From Asanoa iriomotensis (GTDB lineage Bacteria > Actinomycetota > Actinomycetes > Mycobacteriales > Micromonosporaceae), in NCBI RefSeq assembly GCF_016862515.1, contig NZ_BONC01000020.1, forward strand, positions 1 through 64,000: a stretch of DNA of 64,000 nt, read 5' to 3'. Under the pieces are notes generated by a model that did not search any database, was not told the DNA's origin, and worked only from the letters and a program-made list of their open reading frames with translations. The position numbers and the translations under genes were made by a program. Shown here one piece after another: positions 18,080 to 27,161 of the stretch; within the stretch, counting starts at the first letter, position 1; every line of letters starts with the position of its first letter.

Positions 18080-21000
18080 ATGTCGCGGCGGGTCGGGCTG
18101 GCCGCGTACGGACTGTGGATGGCCATGTTGACGGTCGTCTACTACGTGGCGCCGGATTCCTGGCGCATCGGGATGTGGACGGTGATCAGCGTCAGCAGCG
18201 TGCTGGCGATCTTCGCCGGCATCCGGATCAACCGTCCGCGAATGCGCGGCACGTGGCTGCTCTTCCTGTTCGGCATGATCCTGTACGCGGTGTCGGACCT
18301 GTCGTTCAACCTGACCGTGCCGGGCGGCCCCGCGCGACCACCACTCACGCTCACCGACGACGTCATCCTGCTGGGCTCGCTGGCCCTGGTCGCGACCGCG
18401 CTGTTCAGGTTCGGGCGCGCCGCGGACCCTAGACCCGACCGACCGGCGCTGATCGACGCGCTGGTGCTGGTCCTCGGCACGGGCCTGCTCGCCTGGGTGC
18501 TCACCATCGAGGCCCGGTTCGACCAACCCCACGTCGGGATGATCACCGCGGTCCTGCTGATCGCCTACCCGGTCACCGACATCATCGTGCTGGGCCTGGT
18601 CGCCCGCCTGGTCACCGCCGTGCGCTTCACGCCGGCCGTGGCGATGCTGGCGATCGGCGTCATCGGTTACGTCGTGGCCGACGCGCTGTTCCGGATCGGC
18701 CGGATCGACGACGTGTGGCTGGTCCGCACTCCCTTGGACATCGGCTACATCGTTCTGTACACGCTGTGGGGCGCGGCCGCCCTGACGCCCTCGATGCGCA
18801 ACATCACCGATCGGCGGATGCCGCGGTCCCGGGAGACGACCGTGTTGCGGCTGGTGCTGCTGGGGCTGTCGGCGATGATCCCGCCGACCATCCTGCTCTA
18901 CGAGACGCTCGCGTTCGGCACGGTCCGGCACGGCGAGGTGATCGCGGTCGCCTCGCTGGTGATGTTCCTGCTCGTGCTCGCCCGCCTGGTGAACCTCGCG
19001 AACCGGCTGCGCGACCAGGTCGGCCGCGAACGCGGCCTGCGGGCGGTGAGCACCGCCATGGTCGCCGCGGCGGACGACAAAGGCATCGCGGACGCCCTGG
19101 ACCTGGGGATCCGCGGGGTCCTGGCCCCCGGCACCAGCTACCGCTTCCTCCTGCTGACCAGCGGCGGCGCCGACCTCAACCCGGTCGGCCGGCACCTGGC
19201 CGTCCTGCCGGCCGGCGCGCCGGGCGACGCGATACGGCAGCTCGGCGAACCCAGCCTGCTCTCGATGGACGAGTTGCCCGGGCCGATCGCGGACGCCCTC
19301 GGCGCCAGGCACGGCGGCGACGGGCACGACACGCTCACCCTGGCGTTGCCGCTGTCCGTGGGCGAGCACGGCGACCCGGACGACACCGCCGGGGCGATGC
19401 TGGTCGCCGCCGAGGAGCGCGCGCTGTCCACCGCGCAGGACCGGCTGGCGGTGCTCGCCTCCCAGGCGGCGCTCGCCATCGACCGGGTCGCGCTCAACGA
19501 GCAGCTCCGCCGGCGCACCAGCGAGGAGTACTTCCGCGCGCTGGTGCACAACGCCGCCGACGTGATCCTGATCGTCGACAGCGAACAGCGGATCGCCTAC
19601 GCGAGCCCGTCCGCCGAGGCGATGTTCGGCGAGGTCGAGCTGGCCGGCACCGCGCTGCTGGACCACGGCGACCCGACCGAGCGGGAGCGGGCCGAGCGGG
19701 TGTTCCGCCGGATCGAGGCGCGGCCCGTCGGCAGCGTCGAACCGGACAACTGGGGCAGCACCGACTGGACGCTGCGCCGGCCCGACGGCACCGCCGTGCA
19801 GGTCGAGATCTCGGTCCGCGACCTGCGCGCCGACCCGACGGTGCGCGGACTCGTCTTCACCCTGCGCGACGTCACCGAGAAGCGCCGGCTGGAGCGCGAG
19901 CTGACGCATCGGGCCAACCACGACGCGCTGACGAGCCTCGCCAACCGTTCGCTGTTCGCCGAGCGGATGCAGAAGGCGATCGACGCGCGCCGGGGCGTCG
20001 TCGGCGTGCTCTTCATCGACATCGACGACTTCAAGATCGTCAACGACACGCTCGGGCACGCCAGCGGCGACCAGGTGCTCAAGGCGGTCGGCCAGCGGAT
20101 CAGCGCCGCGCTGCGCCCGCACGACACCGCGGCCCGGCTCGGCGGCGACGAGTTCGCCGTGCTGATCGACGACGCCGCCGAGCCCGCCGACGTGGAGGAC
20201 GTGGCCGACCGCATCATCCGGTCGCTGCGGGAGCCCTACAACGTCGGCGGCGAGCTCGTGAGCTGCTCGGCCACCATCGGCATCGGCACCACCGCCGACG
20301 CGTCGGACGGCCCAGAGCTGTTGCGGCAGGCCGACCTCGCGCTCTACGTGGCCAAGGGCGCGGGCAAGAGCCAGTGGCGGCGCTACCAGCCCGAGCTGCA
20401 CACGACCTTCGTCGAGCGGTTGGAGCTGCGGGCGGAGCTCGACCACGCGATCCACGAGGGCGGGCTGGCGCTCGAGTTCCAGCCGATCGTCAGCCTCGCC
20501 GACACGCACACCGCGGGCTTCGAGGCGCTGCTGCGGTGGAACCACCCGACCCGCGGCCGGCTGCTCCCCGACGCGTTCATCGACGTCGCCGAGGAGTCCG
20601 GGCTCGTCGTGCCGATCGGCGAATGGGTGCTGAAGACCGCGATCGCGGCCGCCGCGACCTGGCGCCGCGGCCAGCCCTACGGAGCGCCGTACGTGGCCGT
20701 GAACGTGTCGGCCCGGCAGTTCCGTACACCCGGCTTCGTCAGGTTGGTCAAGCGCGAGCTGGCGGCGAACGAGCTGCCGGCGTCGTGTCTGATGCTGGAG
20801 ATCACCGAGAGCCTGCTGCTCCGCGACGACGACCAGGTCTGGGACGACCTCGCCGAGGTGCGCCGCCTGGGCGTCCGCGTGGCGATCGACGACTTCGGCA
20901 CCGGCTACTCGTCGCTGAGCTACCTACGGCACGTCCCGCTCGACGTCCTCAAGATCGACAGGCTGTTCACGGGTACGGTCGCCACCTCGACGCAGCAGCG

Positions 21001-21196
21001 CGCGCTGGTCGACGGCATCGTGCGGCTCGCACACACCCTCGGCCTCGAGGTGGTCGCCGAGGGCATCGAGACGAGGGACGAGCGCGACCTGCTGCGCCGC
21101 ATCGGTTGCCCGTACGGCCAGGGCTTCCTCTTCTCCCGACCGATGCCCCTGCCGGAGGCGCTGCGCTGGCTGCGCCGCGCGGAGATGGCGGCTTAA
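18080..21196 (+). CDS. Membrane-bound GGDEF-EAL protein (cyclic di-GMP synthase/phosphodiesterase)
   Basis: 1038 residues. About eight to ten membrane helices lie in residues 5-320, then a GAF-like segment (about 325-470), a PAS domain (about 480-600, YFRALVHNAADVILIVDSEQRI), GGDEF and EAL domains. The active site motif GGDEF is intact at about 688 (ARLGGDEFAVL), and EAL at 815 (FEALLRW) with DDFGTGYSS and AEGIET also intact. By sequence both cyclase and phosphodiesterase activities are possible. It should tune c-di-GMP, which controls development and adhesion in actinomycetes, in response to a membrane or ligand signal. It overlaps the opposing Gfo/Idh gene by 4 nt. Confidence 0.95.
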   Translation: MSRRVGLAAYGLWMAMLTVVYYVAPDSWRIGMWTVISVSSVLAIFAGIRINRPRMRGTWLLFLFGMILYAVSDLSFNLTVPGGPARPPLTLTDDVILLGSLALVATALFRFGRAADPRPDRPALIDALVLVLGTGLLAWVLTIEARFDQPHVGMITAVLLIAYPVTDIIVLGLVARLVTAVRFTPAVAMLAIGVIGYVVADALFRIGRIDDVWLVRTPLDIGYIVLYTLWGAAALTPSMRNITDRRMPRSRETTVLRLVLLGLSAMIPPTILLYETLAFGTVRHGEVIAVASLVMFLLVLARLVNLANRLRDQVGRERGLRAVSTAMVAAADDKGIADALDLGIRGVLAPGTSYRFLLLTSGGADLNPVGRHLAVLPAGAPGDAIRQLGEPSLLSMDELPGPIADALGARHGGDGHDTLTLALPLSVGEHGDPDDTAGAMLVAAEERALSTAQDRLAVLASQAALAIDRVALNEQLRRRTSEEYFRALVHNAADVILIVDSEQRIAYASPSAEAMFGEVELAGTALLDHGDPTERERAERVFRRIEARPVGSVEPDNWGSTDWTLRRPDGTAVQVEISVRDLRADPTVRGLVFTLRDVTEKRRLERELTHRANHDALTSLANRSLFAERMQKAIDARRGVVGVLFIDIDDFKIVNDTLGHASGDQVLKAVGQRISAALRPHDTAARLGGDEFAVLIDDAAEPADVEDVADRIIRSLREPYNVGGELVSCSATIGIGTTADASDGPELLRQADLALYVAKGAGKSQWRRYQPELHTTFVERLELRAELDHAIHEGGLALEFQPIVSLADTHTAGFEALLRWNHPTRGRLLPDAFIDVAEESGLVVPIGEWVLKTAIAAAATWRRGQPYGAPYVAVNVSARQFRTPGFVRLVKRELAANELPASCLMLEITESLLLRDDDQVWDDLAEVRRLGVRVAIDDFGTGYSSLSYLRHVPLDVLKIDRLFTGTVATSTQQRALVDGIVRLAHTLGLEVVAEGIETRDERDLLRRIGCPYGQGFLFSRPMPLPEALRWLRRAEMAA

Positions 21197-22089
21197 AGCT
21201 TGATGATCCGGCCGTCGGCGCGCGAGCGCTCGGCGGCGGCCAGCACCGCGACCACGTCGCGTCCGAAGTGGACACCGACGTCGTGCTTCGTGCCGGCGAT
21301 CTCGGCCCGCAGCACGTCGATGGCCCGGCCGAAGGCCGCCCGCACCTCGCCCTCGCCGCGTGGAACCTCGGCGATACCGTGCTCGCCGTAGAACGTGATG
21401 TCGCGCAGCACCGCCGCCGGCGGCGCGTCGACCGACAGCGTGACCGTGCTGACCGCGCCGGACTCGTGCCGCAGCAACAGGTTCGTGCTGCCGCGCGGTC
21501 CCTCGATCGCCGACACCTCGGCGACCGGGCCGAGCACCGGCAGCACCTGGGACAGCGCGTGCGGGCCGACGTCCCAGAGCCCGCCGTGCTGCCGCCGCCA
21601 GGGCGACGCGCCGTACGGGTTGCCGGGCTGGAAGATCGAGCTCAGGTGCGCCACCCGGCTGCCCTGCCAGCCGCCGGTCGCGGTGAGCTCGCGCAGCGCG
21701 GCGGTCACGTTGTCCATGAACCGGGCGGTGAAGAAGACGACGGAGGCCACCCCGGCCGCGTCCGCGGCGGCGACCACCCGGTCGGCGCCCTCGACGGTGA
21801 GCGCCAGCGGCTTGTCGAGCATCAGGTGCCGGCCCGCCTTGGCGGCCCGCTCGGCGATCTCGGCCTGCACGTCCGGCGGCAGCGCGACGGCGACGGCATC
21901 GACGTCGGCGAGCAGCTCGTCGACGTCGGCGTAGGCGCGGACCCCGGACTCGCCGGCCAGTGCGGCGGCCTTGGCCGGGTCACGACCCCAGACTCCGACG
22001 AGCTCGGCGTCGGGATGAGCGGCGATCGCGGGCGCTTGCGTGGCGGTGGCCCAGGGGCCGGTGCCGAAGAGGCCGAACCGGAGAGGCAT
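21193..22089 (-). CDS. Gfo/Idh/MocA family oxidoreductase
   Basis: 298 residues from ATG at 22089; the longer in-frame form would overlap the divergent gene start. Rossmann NAD(P) motif GLFGTGPWATATQAPAIAAH at the N-terminus, the EKP-type motif as LMLDKPLAL (Lys conserved), and HALSQVLPVLGP carrying the probable catalytic His. Family members oxidise or reduce sugars, inositols and related compounds. The substrate is not predictable. Confidence 0.9.
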   Translation of the reverse strand: MPLRFGLFGTGPWATATQAPAIAAHPDAELVGVWGRDPAKAAALAGESGVRAYADVDELLADVDAVAVALPPDVQAEIAERAAKAGRHLMLDKPLALTVEGADRVVAAADAAGVASVVFFTARFMDNVTAALRELTATGGWQGSRVAHLSSIFQPGNPYGASPWRRQHGGLWDVGPHALSQVLPVLGPVAEVSAIEGPRGSTNLLLRHESGAVSTVTLSVDAPPAAVLRDITFYGEHGIAEVPRGEGEVRAAFGRAIDVLRAEIAGTKHDVGVHFGRDVVAVLAAAERSRADGRIIKL

Positions 22090-22144
22090 GTGCCCCAGTC
22101 TGCCCGACGGCCTGGTGCGCCCGGCGTGCGAGTACGGTGTGCCC

Positions 22145-22513
22145 GTGAACGGCACCCTTTCCGGCATAGTGATCGCCCTCTCGCTGCTGGTCGGCGCGTG
22201 GGCCCTGGTCGAGGCGCTGCGCGACCGCGCGCCCGGCCGCGGTCACCTGATCGGGTTGGGCGTCGTCGAGGTCGCGCTGGTCGTGCTGCTGGTGGCGGCC
22301 GCGTTCGCGGCGGCCGGCGGCGACCGCCCGGCGAGCGGCGTGACCTTCCTCGGCTACGTCGTGACGATCATCTGCCTCCCACCACTCGGCGCGGTGCTGG
22401 CCAGGCTGGAACCCACCCGCTGGGGCTCGGTGATCATCCTCGTGGTCTGTCTGACGATCCCGGTGCTGGTGTTGCGCCTGCACCAGACGTGGCAGGTGGT
22501 GACAAGTGGCTGA
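22145..22513 (+). CDS. Small four-span membrane protein of unknown function
   Basis: 122 residues from GTG (a GTG 6 nt earlier is also possible). Four hydrophobic segments: GIVIALSLLVGAWALVEAL, LGVVEVALVVLLVAAAFAAA, FLGYVVTIICLPPLGAVLA and VIILVVCLTIPVLVLRL. No catalytic motif. The next gene starts 8 nt inside it, so the two are translationally coupled, and they may form a membrane complex. I do not recognise a named family. Confidence 0.78.
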   Translation: MNGTLSGIVIALSLLVGAWALVEALRDRAPGRGHLIGLGVVEVALVVLLVAAAFAAAGGDRPASGVTFLGYVVTIICLPPLGAVLARLEPTRWGSVIILVVCLTIPVLVLRLHQTWQVVTSG

Positions 22514-22925
22514 GCGCACCGCGCCGCGCACCTTGGGCACGGGCCCCGGCCGGGCGCTGATCGCCGTCTACGGCATCTTCGCGCTGTCGGCCACCGCAAG
22601 GGCCGCGGTGCAGATCGGCTCGAAGTTCACCGAGGCACCGCTGGCCTACCTGCTGTCGGCGTTCGCCGCGGTCGTCTACATCATCGCGACGGTCGCGCTG
22701 GCCAAGGGCGGCGAGACCTGGCGCCGGGTGGCCCTGGTGAGCTGCTCGATCGAACTGGCGGGCGTGGTCGCGGTGGGCCTGCTCACCATCTTCGACGCGA
22801 CCGCGTTCCCGGACGACACGGTCTGGACGGACTTCGGCCGAGGCTACGGCTACGTGCCCCTGGTGCTGCCGGTGATCGGCCTGCTCTGGCTTCGCTATGC
22901 GGGCCGCAACCGCGCCGCCGCGTAG
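22506..22925 (+). CDS. Small membrane protein, partner of the upstream coupled gene
   Basis: 139 residues from GTG at 22506, overlapping the upstream membrane-protein gene by 8 nt. Four predicted helices, including ALIAVYGIFALSATARAAVQI, YLLSAFAAVVYIIATVALA, LVSCSIELAGVVAVGLLTIF and YVPLVLPVIGLLWLRYAG. The overlap and shared character suggest a conserved two-gene unit. No function can be assigned. It ends just before the lower-GC XRE-ImmA/PIN segment. Confidence 0.8.
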   Translation: MAERTAPRTLGTGPGRALIAVYGIFALSATARAAVQIGSKFTEAPLAYLLSAFAAVVYIIATVALAKGGETWRRVALVSCSIELAGVVAVGLLTIFDATAFPDDTVWTDFGRGYGYVPLVLPVIGLLWLRYAGRNRAAA

Positions 22926-22947
22926 GCGGAACACGGCCCGCTCGCCG

Positions 22948-23061
22948 TTACGACGAAAGCCACTTCTCGAACGAAGCGCGGTCGTATACGCCAGGTGGCA
23001 TGCCACGTCGCTCCTGACGAAGCGTTTGCGCGTACGACCAAACGGTGTCGGCGTCGATCAT
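22948..23061 (-). CDS. 37-residue peptide downstream of the PIN-like gene
   Basis: An ATG (23061) nine nt after the PIN-like stop, with GAGG just upstream, opens a 37-codon frame ending in TAA. The product is soluble and charged, starting MIDADTVWSYAQTLRQERRG and ending FEKWLSS. It has Trp8 and Trp35 and no signal or membrane segment. Its codons are less GC3-biased than the host genes but match the two genes upstream, which supports it being part of the same cassette. Role unknown: possibly a toxin-neutralising or effector peptide. The frame could be coincidental, but spacing and ribosome site argue otherwise. Confidence 0.5.
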   Translation of the reverse strand: MIDADTVWSYAQTLRQERRGMPPGVYDRASFEKWLSS

Positions 23062-23070
23062 GCCGCCTCG

Positions 23071-23493
23071 TTATGCGACGCGAAGAAGGTCGAAGGTGGT
23101 CACCACCCTGATGCCCTGCTCGTGCGCAAGGACGGGTACGGCCGAATCGTCACTGGCGAAGATGCCTTTGAGCTGTCGACAACTCATGATGGCTAACGTC
23201 TCGGCTTCGCCGAGATGCCGGAGTCTCGCGTCGCCGGGCCGCGCGAGACGGGTGCGGAGTGCCTGAGTCATCACGTGCTCGACGCGGTTCTCCGGACGTA
23301 GCGGCTCTCCGAAGATCGCGTGCGCATCCGACATCGCCTCGAGCCCAGGCATCTTGGCTGACCGGTCACACTCGTCAGCCACCGAGGCGCACCAAGCTCC
23401 GTGACGTGCCAGCCTGGCAAGCAGGTCCATCCGTTTGAGGCGAGCAAAGTTGATCAGTACGGTGTTGTCTGGCAAGACCAGCAACGGCGGCAC
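23071..23493 (-). CDS. PIN-like domain protein (putative RNase toxin)
   Basis: 140 residues from GTG with GGAG 7 nt upstream; the Shine-Dalgarno overlaps the stop of the preceding gene. The pattern fits a PIN fold. It starts with LVLPDNTVLINFARL (Asp9), then has Glu41 in VADECD, GEAETLAIM (Glu96/Glu98), and FASDDSAVPVLAHEQGI (Asp115/Asp116) before the last strand VVTTFDLL. These acids would bind Mg2+ for RNA cleavage. Placed behind an XRE-ImmA/IrrE gene it makes a plausible toxin of a two- or three-gene module. PIN assignment is by motif order only, so moderate confidence. Confidence 0.68.
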   Translation of the reverse strand: MPPLLVLPDNTVLINFARLKRMDLLARLARHGAWCASVADECDRSAKMPGLEAMSDAHAIFGEPLRPENRVEHVMTQALRTRLARPGDARLRHLGEAETLAIMSCRQLKGIFASDDSAVPVLAHEQGIRVVTTFDLLRVA

Positions 23494-23502
23494 CTGGCAC
23501 TC

Positions 23503-24588
23503 CTACAGGCCGAGGGCGTTGGCAAGCGCGTCTGCTGACATGGGTTCAGGCCGCGTTGGTTCATCGACTTCCAGCGTGCTTTCCGCTACGGCGAGCATCC
23601 AGGCCAGCGTCGCCTTGGGCAGCACCCCCTGCGCGATCAGCGCCAGGTGGGCCTTTTGGAGCGCGAGCGGAAACTGCCTTGTCGCGGCATCGTCCATGCG
23701 TCGGGTGATCGGATCGTCCGGCGGGCCTTCTGCCCAGTGCGACCGGAGCAGCCGTTGGGTCGGCTGGTTCTTCCATTCGTCGACCAGCCTGGATGCCGAG
23801 ATGGCAAGGCTGCGGAGCCGAGTCGCCAGCGCTTCGGTGGATACCCCTGCGTCCCAGACCCGACTCGCGAGATCTGCCGTGGTGAGGTCATTCCAGTTAG
23901 CGGATTTCATGGCCTGAGCCGGAAGTAGGAGTTCCGCCGCGAAAGCGTTCGCCGCCGCTTCATGTGCGTCGCGAGAGTCGGTTGTGCCCTCGGGATCCGT
24001 GTGCCCCAGAACGAGATGGCCGAGTTCGTGTGCGAGGCACCAGTTTTGGCGGAACCAGTTGCCGTCCGCAGGAACAAGAATCACCCCGCGGCCCGACAGC
24101 GTGAAGCTGTACGAGGTGGATAGCTCGGATAGCCGAACAACGTCGATGTCCAGCCTGCTTGCCAGACGGTCCACAAAGGGCCGAACGAAGTTCGGCCCGA
24201 GAGCCGCACATGCGTCCCCCACCGAGGACGGGATGGCTGAGTCCGGAAGCTGGGCCGTAGCCGCCTGCCGGTAGGCCAGCGCCACGTCCTCCAGAATTTC
24301 CTTGTCGAGGTCGGCACCACGCACTTCGCGCCGCCCCGTCAGCTGATCGAAGTCGTGCCGCGCGACCATGCGCAGGCGCAACGGATCGGGCTCGCCTGTG
24401 ATCAGGTAGTGAACGTCTGCCTTGAGTCGTTCCGCAACCTTGGCGAGCTCGATGGCGGAGAAGCCGCGCTGGCCGTTGAGTGCTCGCGAGAACGCGTCAG
24501 GCGTCATGCCGATGCTCGCCGCAACCTCGCGGTGCGTACGGTCAGCCGGCAGCAGTGCGCGGACCCTGTCCCCGATGCCGTCTCCCAT
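23503..24588 (-). CDS. XRE-family HTH protein fused to ImmA/IrrE zinc metallopeptidase domain
   Basis: 361 residues from ATG at 24588. The N-terminal HTH (about 15-65: REVAASIGMTPDAFSRALNGQRGFSAIELAKVAERL) is followed by an IrrE-N-like region. The gluzincin motif HELGH is at 187-191, with a downstream glutamate in HEAAANAFAAELLLP (about 209-223). ImmA/IrrE proteins cleave repressors (ImmR, DdrO) and occur as COG2856 components of toxin-antitoxin and mobile-element regulation. The C-terminal 100 residues contain no recognised domain. The next gene, a PIN-like protein, starts 9 nt later. Codons are less GC-biased than in flanking genes, a sign of transfer. Confidence 0.88.
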   Translation of the reverse strand: MGDGIGDRVRALLPADRTHREVAASIGMTPDAFSRALNGQRGFSAIELAKVAERLKADVHYLITGEPDPLRLRMVARHDFDQLTGRREVRGADLDKEILEDVALAYRQAATAQLPDSAIPSSVGDACAALGPNFVRPFVDRLASRLDIDVVRLSELSTSYSFTLSGRGVILVPADGNWFRQNWCLAHELGHLVLGHTDPEGTTDSRDAHEAAANAFAAELLLPAQAMKSANWNDLTTADLASRVWDAGVSTEALATRLRSLAISASRLVDEWKNQPTQRLLRSHWAEGPPDDPITRRMDDAATRQFPLALQKAHLALIAQGVLPKATLAWMLAVAESTLEVDEPTRPEPMSADALANALGL

Positions 24589-24664
24589 ACGTCCACCGTA
24601 CCGGCACGTTGGCAAAATCCCAACGTGGCCGAGATTGCGACAAACGGAGCGAAGAACGTGGCGC

Positions 24665-25417
24665 CTAGAAGCCGGAGGACGGGCCGCCCGACACGTAGAT
24701 CACCTGGCCGCTGACGAAGCCCGCGCCCTCGCTGGTCAGGAACGAGATCGTGTGGGCCACGTCCTCGGGTTGGCCGACCCGGCGCACCGCGATCTGTTCG
24801 GAGGCGCCCTTCTTGAGGGTCTCGAAGTCGACGCCCATCCGGGCGGCGGTCGCGGCGGTCATGTCGGTCTCGATGAAGCCCGGCGCGACCGCGTTGGCCG
24901 TCACGTTGTAGCGGCCCAGCTCGATCGCCAGCGTCTTGGTGAAGCCCTGCATGCCCGCCTTGGCCGCCGCGTAGTTGACCTGGCCGCGGTTGCCCAGCGC
25001 CGACGTGCTCGACAGGTTGACGATCCGGCCCCACTTCGCGGCCACCATGTGCGCCTGCACGGCCCGGGTGACCAGGAACGCGCCGCGCAGGTGCACCGAG
25101 AGCACGATGTCCCAGTCGTCGTCGGTCATCTTGAAGATCAGGTTGTCGCGCAGCACGCCGGCGTTGTTGACCAGCACGGTCGGCGGGCCCAGCTCGGAGA
25201 CCACCCGGGTCACCGCGGCCTCGACCTGCTCGCGGTCGGCCACGTCGGCGCCCACCCCGACGGCGGTGCCGCCCGCCGCGGTGATGCCATCCACTGTGGA
25301 CTTGGTCGCCGTCTCGTCGAGGTCGAGCACCGCGACCGCCAGGCCGTCGGCGGCCAGCCGTCGCGCCGTCGCCGCACCGATTCCGCGCGCGGCACCCGTG
25401 ACCAGCGCTACCTTCAT
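24665..25417 (-). CDS. fabG: 3-oxoacyl-ACP reductase-type SDR (FabG-like)
   Basis: 250-residue classical SDR. Cofactor motif TGAARGIG, NNAG at 84-87, and catalytic Ser136/137 region with Tyr149-x3-Lys153. The NVTANAVAPGFIETDM and VSGQVIYVSGG segments are typical of FabG/acetoacetyl-CoA reductases. It would reduce 3-oxoacyl-ACP or -CoA with NADPH. It is not in a fatty acid synthesis operon, so it may be a paralogue with another acyl substrate. Confidence 0.88.
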   Translation of the reverse strand: MKVALVTGAARGIGAATARRLAADGLAVAVLDLDETATKSTVDGITAAGGTAVGVGADVADREQVEAAVTRVVSELGPPTVLVNNAGVLRDNLIFKMTDDDWDIVLSVHLRGAFLVTRAVQAHMVAAKWGRIVNLSSTSALGNRGQVNYAAAKAGMQGFTKTLAIELGRYNVTANAVAPGFIETDMTAATAARMGVDFETLKKGASEQIAVRRVGQPEDVAHTISFLTSEGAGFVSGQVIYVSGGPSSGF

Positions 25418-25460
25418 GATCGACCTCCCCTTGGTTACCGCAGGGTAGCGGAAGTCCGGC

Positions 25461-27113
25461 TCAACCGGCAGGGGCGCGGTTGAGGCGGATCCAGCGGTAG
25501 CCGTAGCCCGCCAGCTTCAGGGCGGTGAGGTCGCCGACGTCCGGATAGCGCTGGTCGGCCAGCACGTCGTTGGGGTGGTCGGCCTCCTCGGCGAGCTTGC
25601 CGAGGTCGACGGTCGCGGCGCGTTTGCCCAGATTGTGCAGGAACAGCATGCAGCCGGTCGGGCCGTCCGCGCGATGGGCGAGCACACCGGTCGGCACCGG
25701 CACGTCGACGTGCGCGCACGATCCGGCGCCGACCTCGGGCGCTTCCCGCAGCGTGCGGATCATCCGCTCGAACCAGGAGAGCAACGAGTCCGGGTCGTGC
25801 CGTTGCGCCGTCACGTTGACGGTCTCGTAGCCGAACTCGCCACCGGTGACCACCGGCCGCACCAGCTTCTCGGCTGGCGCGGTCGAGAAGCCGCCGTTGG
25901 GAAGGACAGACCATTGCATCGGTGTACGGATGGCGAAGCGCCCCGTCAGCGACAGGTCCTCCCCCATCCCGATCTCCTCGCCGTAGCGGAGCACGGGGGT
26001 GCCGCGCAGGGAGAACTGCAACGCGTAGGCCAACTCCAGGCGCCGCCGGTCGTTGCCGAGCATGGGTGCCAGCCGGCGCCGGATGCCACGGTCGTAGAGG
26101 CGCATGTTCTCGTCCGGCCCGAAGGCCTCGTACACCTCGTTGCGTTGTTCGGTGGTGAGCCGCGACAGGTCGATCTCGTCGTGGTTGCGGATGAACGTGG
26201 CCCACTGCCCGCCCGCCGGCAGTTGCGGGGTGTCCCGCAAGGCGTCGATGAGCTGCTCCGGGTCCTCCCGAGCCAGCGCGAGCACCAGCCGCCCGTTGAG
26301 CATGAAGTCGAACAGCATGTGCACCCGGTCGTTGGCCTCGCCGCCGTCGCCGAAGTAGTCGACCAGTTGCGCCGGCTCGACGTTGGCCTCCGCGAGCAGG
26401 ACCGCGTCACCCCGCCGCCATTGGACGTGCTGGCGCAGCTCGGAGATGTAGGCGAAGTCCTTGGGCGAGTCGGGGTTGCCGGGCTCGGTCAGCTCGATGA
26501 TGAACGGCAGCGCGTCGATCCGGAAACCGGAGACGCCGAGCTGGAGCCAGAACGCGACGATCCGCTTGATCTCCTCGCGTACCGCCGGATTGGCGAAGTT
26601 GAGGTCGGGCTGGAACTTGTAGAACCGGTGGTAGTACCAGGCCTTGGCGGTGCGGTCGTAGCTCCAGGTCTCGTCCTGCTCGCCGGGGAAGACCATCCCC
26701 TGGTTGCGGTCCGCGGGCGCGGTGTCGCTCCAGACGAACCAGTCGCGGTACGGCGAGGCGGGCGAGGAACGCGCCGACTGGAACCAGGGGTGCTCGTCGG
26801 AGGTGTGGTTGACGACGAGGTCGATGATGACGCGGATGCCCCGGTCCTCGGCCTGGTGCAGCAGTTCGGCGAAGTCGCCGAGCGTGCCGATCCGTGGGTC
26901 GATGCCATAGAAGTCGGTGGCGTCGTAGCCGTCGTCGTGACCCGGGGTGGGGTGGATCGGATGGAGCCACAGGCACGTGACACCCAACCTGGCCAGGTAG
27001 TCGAGCCGGCCGATGAGCCCCCGCAGGTCACCGACACCGTCCCCGTCGGAGTCCTGGAACGTGTCGACGTCGAGGCAGTAGACGACAGCCTTCTGGTACC
27101 ACCGGTCACCCAT
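25461..27113 (-). CDS. GH13 alpha-amylase family enzyme (trehalose synthase-like)
   Basis: 550 residues with the (beta/alpha)8 GH13 signatures: DLVVNHTSDEHPW, GFRIDALPF (nucleophile Asp200), LLAEANVEPAQ (acid/base Glu242) and IRNHDEIDLSRL (His311-Asp312). These segments and WYQKAVVYCLDVDTFQDSDGDGVGDL resemble trehalose synthase (maltose alpha-D-glucosyltransferase, GH13_16), but the C-terminal region is short and no maltokinase is adjacent. No signal peptide, so intracellular. It could act on maltose, trehalose or short glucans. Confidence 0.88.
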   Translation of the reverse strand: MGDRWYQKAVVYCLDVDTFQDSDGDGVGDLRGLIGRLDYLARLGVTCLWLHPIHPTPGHDDGYDATDFYGIDPRIGTLGDFAELLHQAEDRGIRVIIDLVVNHTSDEHPWFQSARSSPASPYRDWFVWSDTAPADRNQGMVFPGEQDETWSYDRTAKAWYYHRFYKFQPDLNFANPAVREEIKRIVAFWLQLGVSGFRIDALPFIIELTEPGNPDSPKDFAYISELRQHVQWRRGDAVLLAEANVEPAQLVDYFGDGGEANDRVHMLFDFMLNGRLVLALAREDPEQLIDALRDTPQLPAGGQWATFIRNHDEIDLSRLTTEQRNEVYEAFGPDENMRLYDRGIRRRLAPMLGNDRRRLELAYALQFSLRGTPVLRYGEEIGMGEDLSLTGRFAIRTPMQWSVLPNGGFSTAPAEKLVRPVVTGGEFGYETVNVTAQRHDPDSLLSWFERMIRTLREAPEVGAGSCAHVDVPVPTGVLAHRADGPTGCMLFLHNLGKRAATVDLGKLAEEADHPNDVLADQRYPDVGDLTALKLAGYGYRWIRLNRAPAG

Positions 27114-27161
27114 GGCTGTTTCTGTTAACCGGGCGGCGGCCGGGGCAAACGCGCGTCTTTT

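Noticed and set aside
18053-20545. Long antisense frame (about 830 codons) across the GGDEF-EAL gene
   Set aside because: No domain motifs; the plus-strand gene has intact GGDEF and EAL signatures.
18715-22560. 1281-codon plus-strand frame overlapping several genes
   Set aside because: Reads in a shifted frame through the GGDEF-EAL, Gfo/Idh and membrane-protein genes; a GC artefact.
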